A stretch of 64,000 bases of DNA from G020354785 sp964521285. GTDB taxonomy: Bacteria; Bacteroidota; Bacteroidia; Bacteroidales; UBA10428. The stretch is from the NCBI GenBank assembly GCA_964521285.1, contig CAZFQS010000004.1:161799-225798 (forward strand). The letters are read 5' to 3'. The translations under genes were made by a program, and so were the position numbers. Numbering within the stretch: the first letter of the stretch is position 1; each line of letters opens with the position of its first letter. Shown in pieces: positions 17,092 to 25,199 of this stretch. A model generated the notes under the pieces. That model was not told the DNA's origin and searched no databases. It saw nothing but the letters and a program-made list of their open reading frames with translations.

Positions 17092-18240
17092 TTATAACAC
17101 TCTAAATCCCATTCTGCGCAAAATCCTTTCAGCATCCCGATCTTTACGGTCCAGTTTAACCGAATATGAATTAAATTCCCTCCTTAAAGGGTAATCTGCT
17201 CTTTGTTTTTCAAATGTCTCCGGTGATTTCCGTAATCTCATAACATCTTCCGGGATATTATATGTATTAATAATAGCTTCAGCAATAATATTTTCACCTG
17301 AAGCAGATCTGTTATAAATATTAATCATTGTATTATCAGGTACCGGAACACTGGCAGGACTCCAGTTATCGATACCAAGATTAAAATATTTGCTTAAAGC
17401 CTGAACACTCATAGAAGTTCCATTAGCTTTTCCGTCAGCAGAATAGCCTGCAATATGAGGTGTACCAATATCAACCAGGTTAAGTAAATCAACATCAATC
17501 TCAGGCTCCCTCTCCCAGACATCAATAATTGCGCCGGCAACTTTCCCTGACCTTAATACTTCTTTTAAAGCTTCAGTATCAGCTACTTCACCCCTTGATG
17601 TATTAATTATAAAAGTTCCCGGATTGACCTTTTCCAACAGGTTTTCATCAATCATATGATATGTTTTATCTTCTCCGGTCATGTTTAAAGGCACATGGAA
17701 TGTAATAATATCGCAATCCCGCAGTATTCCTTCAAGAGATATGAATCCGCAAAGTCCTTCATTCCTTACTCTGGGCGGATCATTCAATAGCACGGTCATA
17801 CCAAAATATTCTGCCAGTTTCACTATTTTAGTTCCTACATGTCCGACACCAACAATACCTATTGTCCTTTCTTTCAGTGAAAAGTTATATTTTCTGGATA
17901 TATTAATTAAAGCTGCAGCCACATACTGCTGTACTGAAGAAGAATTGCAGCCCGGAGCATTAGTCCATATAATTTTATTTTTTTCACAATAATCGGTATC
18001 AATGTGGTCAAATCCAATTGTAGCAGAACTGATAAATTTTACAGTTGATCCGTGCAGTAAATCCCTGTTACATTTTGTACGTGTACGAATAATTAAGGCA
18101 TCGGCATTTTTAACCACCATATTTGTTATATTATTCCCGGGGTAATATTCAATTTCAGCATATGGCTCAAAAACACCTTTTAAAAACGGGATATCCTGAT
18201 CTGCTATGATCTTTATTCTTTCCACGGGGATGTTAATCAT
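17092..18240 (-). CDS. pdxB: Erythronate-4-phosphate dehydrogenase
   Basis: The 382-residue protein belongs to the D-2-hydroxyacid dehydrogenases and shows the PdxB signature. PdxB oxidises 4-phosphoerythronate, the second step of the DXP-dependent pyridoxal phosphate pathway. Visible parts are the N-terminal ISSATIGFDHIDTDYC block, the NAD loop GIVGVGHVGTKIV, the catalytic Arg in INTSRGEVADTEAL, the Glu in DVWEREPEID, and His in GTPHIAGYSADGKANGT, whose continuation is typical of PdxB. The C-terminal about 80 residues correspond to the PdxB dimerisation domain. The start overlaps the stop of the upstream oxidoreductase by 4 bases (ATGA), showing translational coupling. A broader hydroxyacid dehydrogenase role within the sugar-acid operon is possible but less likely. 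Confidence 0.9.
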   Translation of the reverse strand: MINIPVERIKIIADQDIPFLKGVFEPYAEIEYYPGNNITNMVVKNADALIIRTRTKCNRDLLHGSTVKFISSATIGFDHIDTDYCEKNKIIWTNAPGCNSSSVQQYVAAALINISRKYNFSLKERTIGIVGVGHVGTKIVKLAEYFGMTVLLNDPPRVRNEGLCGFISLEGILRDCDIITFHVPLNMTGEDKTYHMIDENLLEKVNPGTFIINTSRGEVADTEALKEVLRSGKVAGAIIDVWEREPEIDVDLLNLVDIGTPHIAGYSADGKANGTSMSVQALSKYFNLGIDNWSPASVPVPDNTMINIYNRSASGENIIAEAIINTYNIPEDVMRLRKSPETFEKQRADYPLRREFNSYSVKLDRKDRDAERILRRMGFRVL

Positions 18241-19217
18241 ATTTTATTCAATATCATATCCATAACTCTGTTTGTTCTTGCTCCGCTTATTCCGTCACTG
18301 GGGGATTTCCCTGTACCCTGTAATTCTTCAACTACGTTCTTTATCAAATAAAACTGGATATTATCCGGATTTGCGGGATTATATTTTGTTATAACACCCT
18401 TGACTATCAATACAATTGGTTTAAAGGCGAAAGTAGAAAAAATTATTTTCCCTTTTGAACCCAGAATTTCTATCGTATCGGCTTTATAAATATTGTCTGC
18501 AACAAAACACCAGGAGCCTGTTGCTATAATATTTGACTCAAATTCAAGACTTGCAGTAACTGTATCTTCAGCTTTATATAATCCTCCCTTGTTAGTGAAC
18601 TTTCCGCAGGCATTTTTAACCGGACCGAAAAAATAATCCAGGATATCTAATTGATGACATGCCATATCATAGAAATAACCGCCTCCGGAAATCTCGGGGA
18701 TGACTCTCCAGGGGGGATTCTGCGAATTTAAGTCTTCTTCTCTCGGGGGACTCCAGAATTTTATATCAATAAAATAAATATCACCGATTACCTCCCTGTC
18801 AATAAGTTCTTTCACCTTTAAGAAATAGGGAAGTGATCTGCGATAATACGCAACAAATAAAGATGCTTTATTCTTTGAGACTGCTTCATTCATCTTCTCA
18901 CATTCCTGATAGTTGTGGGCCATCGGTTTTTCAACATATACAGGTTTACCTGCATTAATTGCCCTTATAGCATATTCGGAATGGAATTTGGGAGGTGTTG
19001 CAACATACACAGCATTAACTTCAGAATCATTGATAAGCTTCTCAGCTTTATCATACCATTTCGGAATATTATGCCTTTTTGCATAATCTTCGGCTTTTAA
19101 AGCAGTTCTGCTCGCAACGGCAAAGACTTTTGATCCTTCAACCTTATTAAAGGCAGGGCCGCTTTTTAATTCAGTAACATCACCACAACCAATAAATCCC
19201 CAGTTAATTTCTTTCAT
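18237..19217 (-). CDS. Gfo/Idh/MocA family oxidoreductase
   Basis: The 326-residue protein has the family's N-terminal NAD(P) domain (NWGFIGCGDVTELKSGPAF, VFAVASRT, AVYVATPPKFH) and the EKPMA motif with the catalytic Lys, then the C-terminal alpha/beta substrate domain (GGGYFYDMACHQLD). Members oxidise or reduce sugars, inositols and sugar acids; the substrate here is not known. It is 12 bases downstream of the LarA-family gene and overlaps pdxB by 4 bases, so it is inside the LacI-headed operon, which suggests a sugar-acid or aldonate substrate. It has no Tat or lipoprotein signal and is therefore cytosolic. Confidence 0.9.
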   Translation of the reverse strand: MKEINWGFIGCGDVTELKSGPAFNKVEGSKVFAVASRTALKAEDYAKRHNIPKWYDKAEKLINDSEVNAVYVATPPKFHSEYAIRAINAGKPVYVEKPMAHNYQECEKMNEAVSKNKASLFVAYYRRSLPYFLKVKELIDREVIGDIYFIDIKFWSPPREEDLNSQNPPWRVIPEISGGGYFYDMACHQLDILDYFFGPVKNACGKFTNKGGLYKAEDTVTASLEFESNIIATGSWCFVADNIYKADTIEILGSKGKIIFSTFAFKPIVLIVKGVITKYNPANPDNIQFYLIKNVVEELQGTGKSPSDGISGARTNRVMDMILNKI

Positions 19218-19229
19218 TACAGGCTTTTA

Positions 19230-20507
19230 TTAATTATTATCATAAAACCTTCCTTTAAATGCCCACAAACCTAATGCCGGATTTGAAATATAAAATATTT
19301 CCTCTCCATGGACAAAATTATAACCATCACTTAACTTCCTGATATCATATTTTTTCATCATGATTTCCAGATCAGCAAACTGAAAATTCACACTTTCAAT
19401 TTCTTCCTTATATAAATATCTTGTACAATAGGTAATCTTAAATCGGTTTTCAGATGAGCCATGAATAAGATGAGCAGCAGCGCTAAGGTTATTTTCCAGT
19501 TCTTTATTCTGCTTAACAAGCTTTAGTATTTTTGGTGTATTCACATAACCAAATTTACGTATAAGCCTGTCAATCTCTTTATCTTCTCCAAACTCTCTCA
19601 GTCCGGGTGCCAGGATAATCAGTTCCCCGTCATCAGCCATTGCCATCCTTGTGCGGTAAATGCTCTTATTCCCAAGCCATGTGCTTTTAAATTCCTGCGG
19701 ATCAAGATATACAACAGCTTTTTTTATAGGTTTATCAAGTATCTGGATATTTAATTTTACAGAAAGATCAGCAGCCTTAGTGAAACATTCAATATCATCA
19801 CCAATATATAAACCCCTAACCTTTAATTTATTATCCTCACCCCTGGCAATCACGGTAAGAACATATACAATTTGTAAATCTTTGGCAAATTCATCTGCTG
19901 CATAATTAAGGACCTGTCTTACCGGGTTATCAGCTCTTCCCATCAATCTCTCCATGCCATATACAGCCCCAAGGTAATGGCTTTTGTTTAAGCCTTCTGC
20001 ACCACCTGTACCAATTAATATATTTTTATTGTAGTTTGCCATTCCTGTTACTTCATGGGGGACAACCTGTCCAACAGATAAAATTAAATCGAATTTACCC
20101 TGTACGATCAATTTATTGACCTTTGCGGGCCATGAAAAATCAAGTTTATTTTCCGACATCTCTCTTATAAAACCTGATGGCACCTCTCCAATCTGCACCA
20201 CATCATCCCTCCAGTTATGTACCCTGAATAAATACCCGGGAATATCTCCAAACATGTATTGAATTTCATCCTTTGTCATAGGCATATGGGTACCAAGCGC
20301 AGGCAGGATATCCGTAAGACTGGTTTTATAGTATTCCCATGTAAGCCTGGTTAAGTCACCTGCTTTTGAATGTAATCTTGTAAAATCGGGTGGAATCACA
20401 AGGACTTTTTTCCTTGGGCCCAGTTTTTCAAATGATTTATACAGGCCTTCTCTAAGATCTTCTGAATCTAACTCTGTTGATACTGAACCTTTTGAATAAT
20501 ACAACAT
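19230..20507 (-). CDS. LarA-family (DUF2088) nickel-pincer racemase/epimerase homolog
   Basis: The 425-residue protein belongs to the lactate racemase LarA family, whose members invert the hydroxyl-bearing C2 of 2-hydroxyacids using a covalently bound nickel-pincer nucleotide. Residues that in LarA of Lactiplantibacillus plantarum are essential have counterparts here: Arg44 in DFTRL, His74 in GTHMPMT, His151 in VPHEVTG, Lys161 (the pincer-attachment lysine) and His177; the spacings 151-161-177 equal those of LarA (174-184-200). It is thus probably active, provided the cell makes the cofactor with LarB, LarC and LarE, none of which is in the window. Its neighbours are a mannonate-type SDR, a HAD hydrolase and a Gfo/Idh enzyme under a LacI regulator next to uxaC. 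I infer an aldonate such as mannonate/gluconate as substrate rather than lactate. Confidence 0.85.
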   Translation of the reverse strand: MLYYSKGSVSTELDSEDLREGLYKSFEKLGPRKKVLVIPPDFTRLHSKAGDLTRLTWEYYKTSLTDILPALGTHMPMTKDEIQYMFGDIPGYLFRVHNWRDDVVQIGEVPSGFIREMSENKLDFSWPAKVNKLIVQGKFDLILSVGQVVPHEVTGMANYNKNILIGTGGAEGLNKSHYLGAVYGMERLMGRADNPVRQVLNYAADEFAKDLQIVYVLTVIARGEDNKLKVRGLYIGDDIECFTKAADLSVKLNIQILDKPIKKAVVYLDPQEFKSTWLGNKSIYRTRMAMADDGELIILAPGLREFGEDKEIDRLIRKFGYVNTPKILKLVKQNKELENNLSAAAHLIHGSSENRFKITYCTRYLYKEEIESVNFQFADLEIMMKKYDIRKLSDGYNFVHGEEIFYISNPALGLWAFKGRFYDNN

Positions 20508-20554
20508 ATTTACTACAGTTTTTTATTAATTTTTAATTAAAACATATAAAAAAT

Positions 20555-21469
20555 TCATATATGCTCCCAGGGCGCTTCTTCAGGCATGAATGCCTCAAAT
20601 TCCTCAATTAATTTTTGCTCATATTCACCTTCATAAGAGCCGGTAAAAAACTTATCCAGGGCTTCATTGCATAACCTTTCCCATGAAGCCTCCTCGTGTC
20701 CCGGATTAACAGGATAAAACAGTACCCCGTTTATCCTTGCTGCTTCCAGATCTCTGGGGGCATCGCCAATCATCAGTATTTTATTATCGGGATATTTACC
20801 TTTTGCCGCAAACTTAATATGTTCTGCTTTGGTTCCATATTCCTGTCCGGCTATAGCCCTTGCATAATTATCAATATTGTTCTCTTTCCATTCCCTGGTC
20901 AGAGCTTCCATGGGAGTCTGGGATACAACTATTATATCAGCTTTTTTTACTATTTTATCCAGGCAATCCTTAACAAAAGGGAAGGGAGGCATACCATAAA
21001 CCATTTCAGCTATATCGGAATTTACCTTCACCGACCATTTCAGTGCCAGATCTATTACCGGGTTTTTTACCTTTTTAGCATATTCTTCAAGTATCGGATT
21101 TGCCAGTTTTGTTTCCTTATTAATCCATTCCTTTAATGGCCCGATATCGGGTATTTTCTGATTTCTTGCAATTACGTCTTTTCTTTTTGCCAGCAATTCG
21201 AAAAATTTAACCAGGGCAATAAAACGATTATATCCCCTGTGTTTTGAGTAGAGATTTACAAATTCCCATGTCTCCCTGGCATACTTTGAAACAGTTTGCA
21301 GCTCAAAATATTTTATCATATTGGGACAAAAACATTCCTTTTGTTTAATTTCCATAGTGTCAAAAGCGCAACCGTCGGAATCTATGCCAACAAAGAATTC
21401 ACGCATAGGTTTAAGTTCTGCCAATTCATCCTGTGGATTCTTTCCCATAATATAGAGGTTGTTTGTCAA
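20555..21469 (-). CDS. HAD-superfamily hydrolase with large cap
   Basis: The 304-residue protein contains the four HAD motifs: FVGIDSDGCAFD (nucleophile Asp and general acid Asp in DSDG), VVSQTP (motif II Ser/Thr), Lys in the region after EYGTKAEHI, and MIGDAPRDLEAA (motif III acidic pair). A cap of about 140 helical residues sits between motifs I and II, larger than in the common phosphoglycolate phosphatase group. It should be a cytosolic Mg-dependent phosphatase of a small phosphorylated metabolite. Lying between the SDR gene (34 bases) and the LarA-family gene (47 bases), it is part of the LacI-headed operon, so a phosphorylated sugar acid is the natural guess. The true substrate is unknown. 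An alternative start a few codons downstream (MGKNPQ) is possible. Confidence 0.85.
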   Translation of the reverse strand: MTNNLYIMGKNPQDELAELKPMREFFVGIDSDGCAFDTMEIKQKECFCPNMIKYFELQTVSKYARETWEFVNLYSKHRGYNRFIALVKFFELLAKRKDVIARNQKIPDIGPLKEWINKETKLANPILEEYAKKVKNPVIDLALKWSVKVNSDIAEMVYGMPPFPFVKDCLDKIVKKADIIVVSQTPMEALTREWKENNIDNYARAIAGQEYGTKAEHIKFAAKGKYPDNKILMIGDAPRDLEAARINGVLFYPVNPGHEEASWERLCNEALDKFFTGSYEGEYEQKLIEEFEAFMPEEAPWEHI

Positions 21470-21503
21470 TTCAAGTTTCTACCCTTTTTACTTTCAAATA
21501 TCA

Positions 21504-22355
21504 TTACACTCCTCCAAAAGCGCTAAAGCCACCATCCACAGGAATTATTATGCCTGTTACGAATTTTGATATATCAGACAGCAGGAACAGGACTGCTCCT
21601 GTTATTTCCTCCACTTCTCCATACCTTCCCATTGGTGTATTGGCAATAATTTTTTTACCACGCTCAGTAGGTTTGCCTGTTTTCTCATCAGTCAATAAGA
21701 ACCGGTTCTGATTTGTCAGGAAAAATCCCGGGGCAACAGCATTAACACGTATTCCTGTCTTTGCCAGATGCACTGCCAGCCATTCGGTAAAATTATTAAT
21801 GGCTGCCTTTGCAGCCGAATATGCCACTACTTTAGTCAGAGGTTTAATAGAAGCCATTGAGGAAATATTTATAATTACCCCTTTACCATTTTCAATCATA
21901 TCCCTGGTGAATATCATTGACGGTAATAAAGTCCCTTTGAAGTTCAGATCAAATACCCATTCAAATCCATCCAGCTTAAGTCCGTAAAAGGTTTTTTCCA
22001 GATCATTCAGATTTTCCTTCTTAATTTCCTCAACCTGTGCGGTAGCCTTGGGAGAATTGCCTCCTGCCCCATTGATAAGCATATCTATCCTGCCTAATTC
22101 ATTATTTATGGCAACTTGCGCATTTTCCAGTGACTTAGTATCCAAAACATTGGCAGCAAATGCCCTTGACAATGTGCCGGTTTCTTTTTCAATTTCTTCA
22201 GCTACTTTATGAGCCATTTCTTCATTTATATCCAAAATGGCAGTTTTTACACCTGCATAACCCAGACCCTTTGCCAGGGCAGAACATATTATACCAGCAC
22301 CGCCGGTAACGACGCATACTTTATTTTTTAAATCATTAAAAGAATTTTTTTCCAT
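21504..22355 (-). CDS. SDR-family D-mannonate oxidoreductase (fructuronate reductase)
   Basis: The 283-residue short-chain dehydrogenase most resembles the SDR enzymes annotated as D-mannonate oxidoreductase, which reduce D-fructuronate to D-mannonate with NAD(P)H. It shows the nucleotide loop VVTGGAGIICSALA, NGAGG, the catalytic Ser of NISSMAS, the Tyr-Lys pair in YSAAKAAINNF, and NAVAPGFFLT. I place the start at the ATG at 22355 (MEKNSFNDL), since the longer reading would overlap the upstream lacI-type gene and add residues foreign to the family. The gap to that gene is 10 bases, so they are co-transcribed. With uxaC across the divergent promoter, this supports glucuronate catabolism. Another sugar-acid specificity within the SDR family is possible. 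Confidence 0.85.
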   Translation of the reverse strand: MEKNSFNDLKNKVCVVTGGAGIICSALAKGLGYAGVKTAILDINEEMAHKVAEEIEKETGTLSRAFAANVLDTKSLENAQVAINNELGRIDMLINGAGGNSPKATAQVEEIKKENLNDLEKTFYGLKLDGFEWVFDLNFKGTLLPSMIFTRDMIENGKGVIINISSMASIKPLTKVVAYSAAKAAINNFTEWLAVHLAKTGIRVNAVAPGFFLTNQNRFLLTDEKTGKPTERGKKIIANTPMGRYGEVEEITGAVLFLLSDISKFVTGIIIPVDGGFSAFGGV

Positions 22356-22365
22356 GGCTAATATT

Positions 22366-23388
22366 TTAGTGTTTAATATAAAATTTATAATTCTCTTTAG
22401 TAATAATGTCAATAGGTAAATGTTGTTCCTTTTTTACCCGCTTATTCAGAACGAAATGATTAAAAAGTGTCATAACCCCGCCATATCCCTGTTCTACAGG
22501 TCTCTGACTAATGAGAAAATCAATAATATTTTTCTCAACGTATTTAATGTTTTCTTCGGTCAAATCATATCCTATCAATGTTAAAGCCTGCAATCTGTTT
22601 TCCTCAATGAATCTTGCTATCTTATAGACCTTGGAGTTCGTTACAAATACTCCCTTAATTCCGGATGACCGGGAGAAAATTTCATGAAGTGAATTATCAA
22701 TAGAATTTTTGTCCATGTCCTTTATATAATGAACAAGTATATCAATCTTCTGTTTTGTTTTTTCCTTAAAAAATGATTCAAATCCTGTTTGTCTGTTCAG
22801 AATATGTTTATGGTTATCTAAAGCTTTTGAAATGTTTATTATTAACAGATTGGAGCCATTTTCAACACTGTAACTCATTAATCTGGCTGCAAGATATCCG
22901 CTTTGCTTTGAATCCTGTCCTATAAAGCTCAGCTTATGATTATCGTGGAAATTTGAATTAATAAATACATAAGGTATTTTTCTGTTATTACAGTTTTCAA
23001 TAAGTCTGACTGTCTCCTCATGGTAAAACGGAGCAATTAATACTGCATCAGGTTCATGTTGTATTATTTTTTCTGTTTGCTTTTTGAAAGAAGACCTGTT
23101 AAATTGATCAAACAGATATTTTTCTCCGACAATACCGTAATGGCCAACCTCCTTTAATGCTTTATTTACTCCAATAAGAGGTTTACTCCAGAATGAACTG
23201 TCAGGATTTTCTTTAGGAAACAGAATCGCAAAACGGAATATTTTCTTTGATGCTAATGTCCGCGCCAGGATGTCAGGCACATAATGAAACTCCTTGATTA
23301 TTCCAATGACTTTGTTCCTTGTAATATCAGATACTTCACCCCTGTTATGAATAACCCTGTCGATTGTTCCGACAGAAACGCCAGCCAT
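22366..23388 (-). CDS. LacI-family transcriptional regulator of the uronate locus
   Basis: A LacI/GalR-type repressor with an N-terminal helix-turn-helix (AGVSVGTIDRVIHNRGEVS, then YVPDILARTLASKK as the hinge side) and a periplasmic-binding-protein-like sensor domain. The first ATG at 23388 lies inside the DNA-binding domain: the reading frame stays open upstream to 23451 and encodes RKSSKIRIVDIAE directly before it, which is the normal first helix of the family. No ATG, GTG or TTG occurs in that stretch, so translation may begin at ATT 23436, ATC or ATA, or the sequence contains an error. It is the first gene of the minus-strand operon, and two LacI-like palindromes (23477-23494, 23552-23567) lie in the divergent promoter region. 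The inducer is probably a uronate or its product. Confidence 0.88.
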   Translation of the reverse strand: MAGVSVGTIDRVIHNRGEVSDITRNKVIGIIKEFHYVPDILARTLASKKIFRFAILFPKENPDSSFWSKPLIGVNKALKEVGHYGIVGEKYLFDQFNRSSFKKQTEKIIQHEPDAVLIAPFYHEETVRLIENCNNRKIPYVFINSNFHDNHKLSFIGQDSKQSGYLAARLMSYSVENGSNLLIINISKALDNHKHILNRQTGFESFFKEKTKQKIDILVHYIKDMDKNSIDNSLHEIFSRSSGIKGVFVTNSKVYKIARFIEENRLQALTLIGYDLTEENIKYVEKNIIDFLISQRPVEQGYGGVMTLFNHFVLNKRVKKEQHLPIDIITKENYKFYIKH

Positions 23389-23476
23389 TTCTGCAATATC
23401 TACAATCCTTATTTTACTTGATTTCCGGTTGATAATGTTTGTAATTACAGGTTAAAATAAATGGAGCAATATTATA

Positions 23477-23494
23477 TTCGTGCACGTACACGAA
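23477..23494. promoter_or_regulatory. Putative LacI-type operator (near-palindrome around CACGTACAC)
   Basis: TTCGTGCACGTACACGAA is its own reverse complement apart from one symmetric pair of mismatches, and it has a central CG as in LacI/GalR operators. It lies just upstream of the regulator gene in the divergent spacer. The related copy at 23552 strengthens the case. Confidence 0.65.
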
Positions 23495-23551
23495 GTAATA
23501 ATAAACAAAAATATAAAATTATTACTTAATCAAAAGAAAAACCGTTTTATT

Positions 23552-23567
23552 TTCGTGTGCGTACATA
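23552..23567. promoter_or_regulatory. Second putative LacI-type operator
   Basis: TTCGTGTGCGTACATA shares 12 of 16 bases with the corresponding part of the site at 23477, including TTCGTG and CGTACA. The sites are 75 bases apart, about seven helical turns, and this one is nearer to uxaC. Binding by the divergent LacI-type regulator and shared control of both transcripts is the natural inference. Confidence 0.55.
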
Positions 23568-23678
23568 TAAATAAACGGCCATCCCTAAACTTATATGATC
23601 TTATTAAATTTGTTTATCACCATAATATTTTATTTTTACATTTCTTTTTAAGTATAAAAACCTAAACTATCTTCTAAA

Positions 23679-25085
23679 ATGAAACAATTTATTGATGAAA
23701 ATTTTCTTCTGCAAACAAAGATTTCTGAAACATTATATCATGAGTATGCAGCTAAGATGCCGATAATCGACTATCACTGCCATCTTAATCCCAAAGACGT
23801 GGCAGAGGATAAGAAGTTTGACAACCTTACACAAGTCTGGTTATACGGGGACCATTACAAGTGGAGGGCAATGAGGACAAATGGGGTGGAAGAAAAATAT
23901 TGTACCGGTGATGCCAGTGATTATGAAAAATTCATGAAATGGGCTGAGACAGTACCATATACATTAAGAAATCCTCTTTACCACTGGACACATCTTGAGC
24001 TTAAAACTGCATTTGGAATTAATAAGATTCTTAATCCGGAAACAGCCAAAGAAATATATGATGAGGCTTCAGTCAGGTTAAAGAAGGACGAGTATTCAAC
24101 CCGTAATATAATGCGGAAGTTCAATGTGAAGCTGGTTTGCACGACCGATGATCCTGTTGATACGCTTAAACATCATAAAAGAATAAGGAAAGATGATTTC
24201 GAAATAAAAGTCATTCCCACATGGAGACCCGATAAAGCAATAGCTGTTGAAAATCCTGTTACATATAATGAATATCTGAATAAATTATCAGAAGTCACAG
24301 ATAAGGAAATAATCAGATTAACGGATTTGATAAGCGTACTGGAAAAGCGGCACAAATTTTTTCATAAACAGGGATGCAGACTTTCGGATCACGGTCTTGA
24401 AACTCCGTATTCTGAAGAATATACAGATTCTGAGATAAAATCTATTTTTAACAAGGTACGTGGAGGAAATTCACTTAGCCAGCTGGAAATATTAAAATTC
24501 AAATCAGCCCTGCTATATGATTTGGCACTAATGGATTTCGAAAAAGGGTGGACACAACAATTTCATATCGGTGCGTTAAGAAATAATAATACAAGACTTT
24601 TTAATTTGCTTGGCCCTGATACAGGATTTGATTCAATTGGAGATTTTAAAATTGCAATTCCTCTGGCAAAATTTTTAGACAATCTTGATAAAAAAAACAA
24701 ACTAGCCAAAACCATTATTTACAATCTTAACCCGGGAGATAATGAACTAATAGCAACTATGATTGGTAATTTTCAGGATGGATCAATTCCCGGAAAGCTG
24801 CAGTTTGGTTCGGGCTGGTGGTTTCTTGATCAAAAAGATGGGATGGAAAGGCAAATGAATGCATTATCTAACCTTGGGCTCTTAAGCCGCTTTGTAGGGA
24901 TGCTGACTGATTCAAGGAGTTTCCTCTCCTACCCGCGCCATGAATATTTCAGGAGAATACTCTGTAATTTAATTGGCAGCGATGTTGAAAACGGTTTAAT
25001 TCCTGATGACATGGATTTACTCGGCAAAATGGTCGAGGATATTTGTTATAATAATGCGAAGAACTATTTTAAGTTCGATATTTAA
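23679..25085 (+). CDS. uxaC: Glucuronate/galacturonate isomerase
   Basis: The 468-residue protein is uronate isomerase, which interconverts D-glucuronate and D-fructuronate (and galacturonate/tagaturonate). It belongs to the amidohydrolase superfamily; visible are the metal-binding IDYHCHLNP near the N-terminus, FNVKLVCTTDDPVD, TQFHIGALRNNNTR in the central barrel (here QQFHIGALRNNN), and LTDSRSFLSYPRHEYFRR with the conserved catalytic Asp and the substrate-binding Arg. Length is normal. It is divergent from the LacI-type regulator with two candidate operators between them. The product would be taken by the SDR mannonate oxidoreductase across the divide. No uxuA or uxaA dehydratase occurs in the window. 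Confidence 0.97.
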   Translation: MKQFIDENFLLQTKISETLYHEYAAKMPIIDYHCHLNPKDVAEDKKFDNLTQVWLYGDHYKWRAMRTNGVEEKYCTGDASDYEKFMKWAETVPYTLRNPLYHWTHLELKTAFGINKILNPETAKEIYDEASVRLKKDEYSTRNIMRKFNVKLVCTTDDPVDTLKHHKRIRKDDFEIKVIPTWRPDKAIAVENPVTYNEYLNKLSEVTDKEIIRLTDLISVLEKRHKFFHKQGCRLSDHGLETPYSEEYTDSEIKSIFNKVRGGNSLSQLEILKFKSALLYDLALMDFEKGWTQQFHIGALRNNNTRLFNLLGPDTGFDSIGDFKIAIPLAKFLDNLDKKNKLAKTIIYNLNPGDNELIATMIGNFQDGSIPGKLQFGSGWWFLDQKDGMERQMNALSNLGLLSRFVGMLTDSRSFLSYPRHEYFRRILCNLIGSDVENGLIPDDMDLLGKMVEDICYNNAKNYFKFDI

Positions 25086-25199
25086 TAGGGATAGCATACT
25101 TATTAATAATTCAATAAGATTTTGTAATTTTATTGATAAATGTATAAGCAAGAAAATGGAAATAAAATTTCTAATGTAAGCTAAACTTAATTATACCTG

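Noticed and set aside
17092..18240. Phosphoglycerate or lactate dehydrogenase
   Set aside because: The AGYSADGKANGT block and C-terminal extension are those of PdxB.
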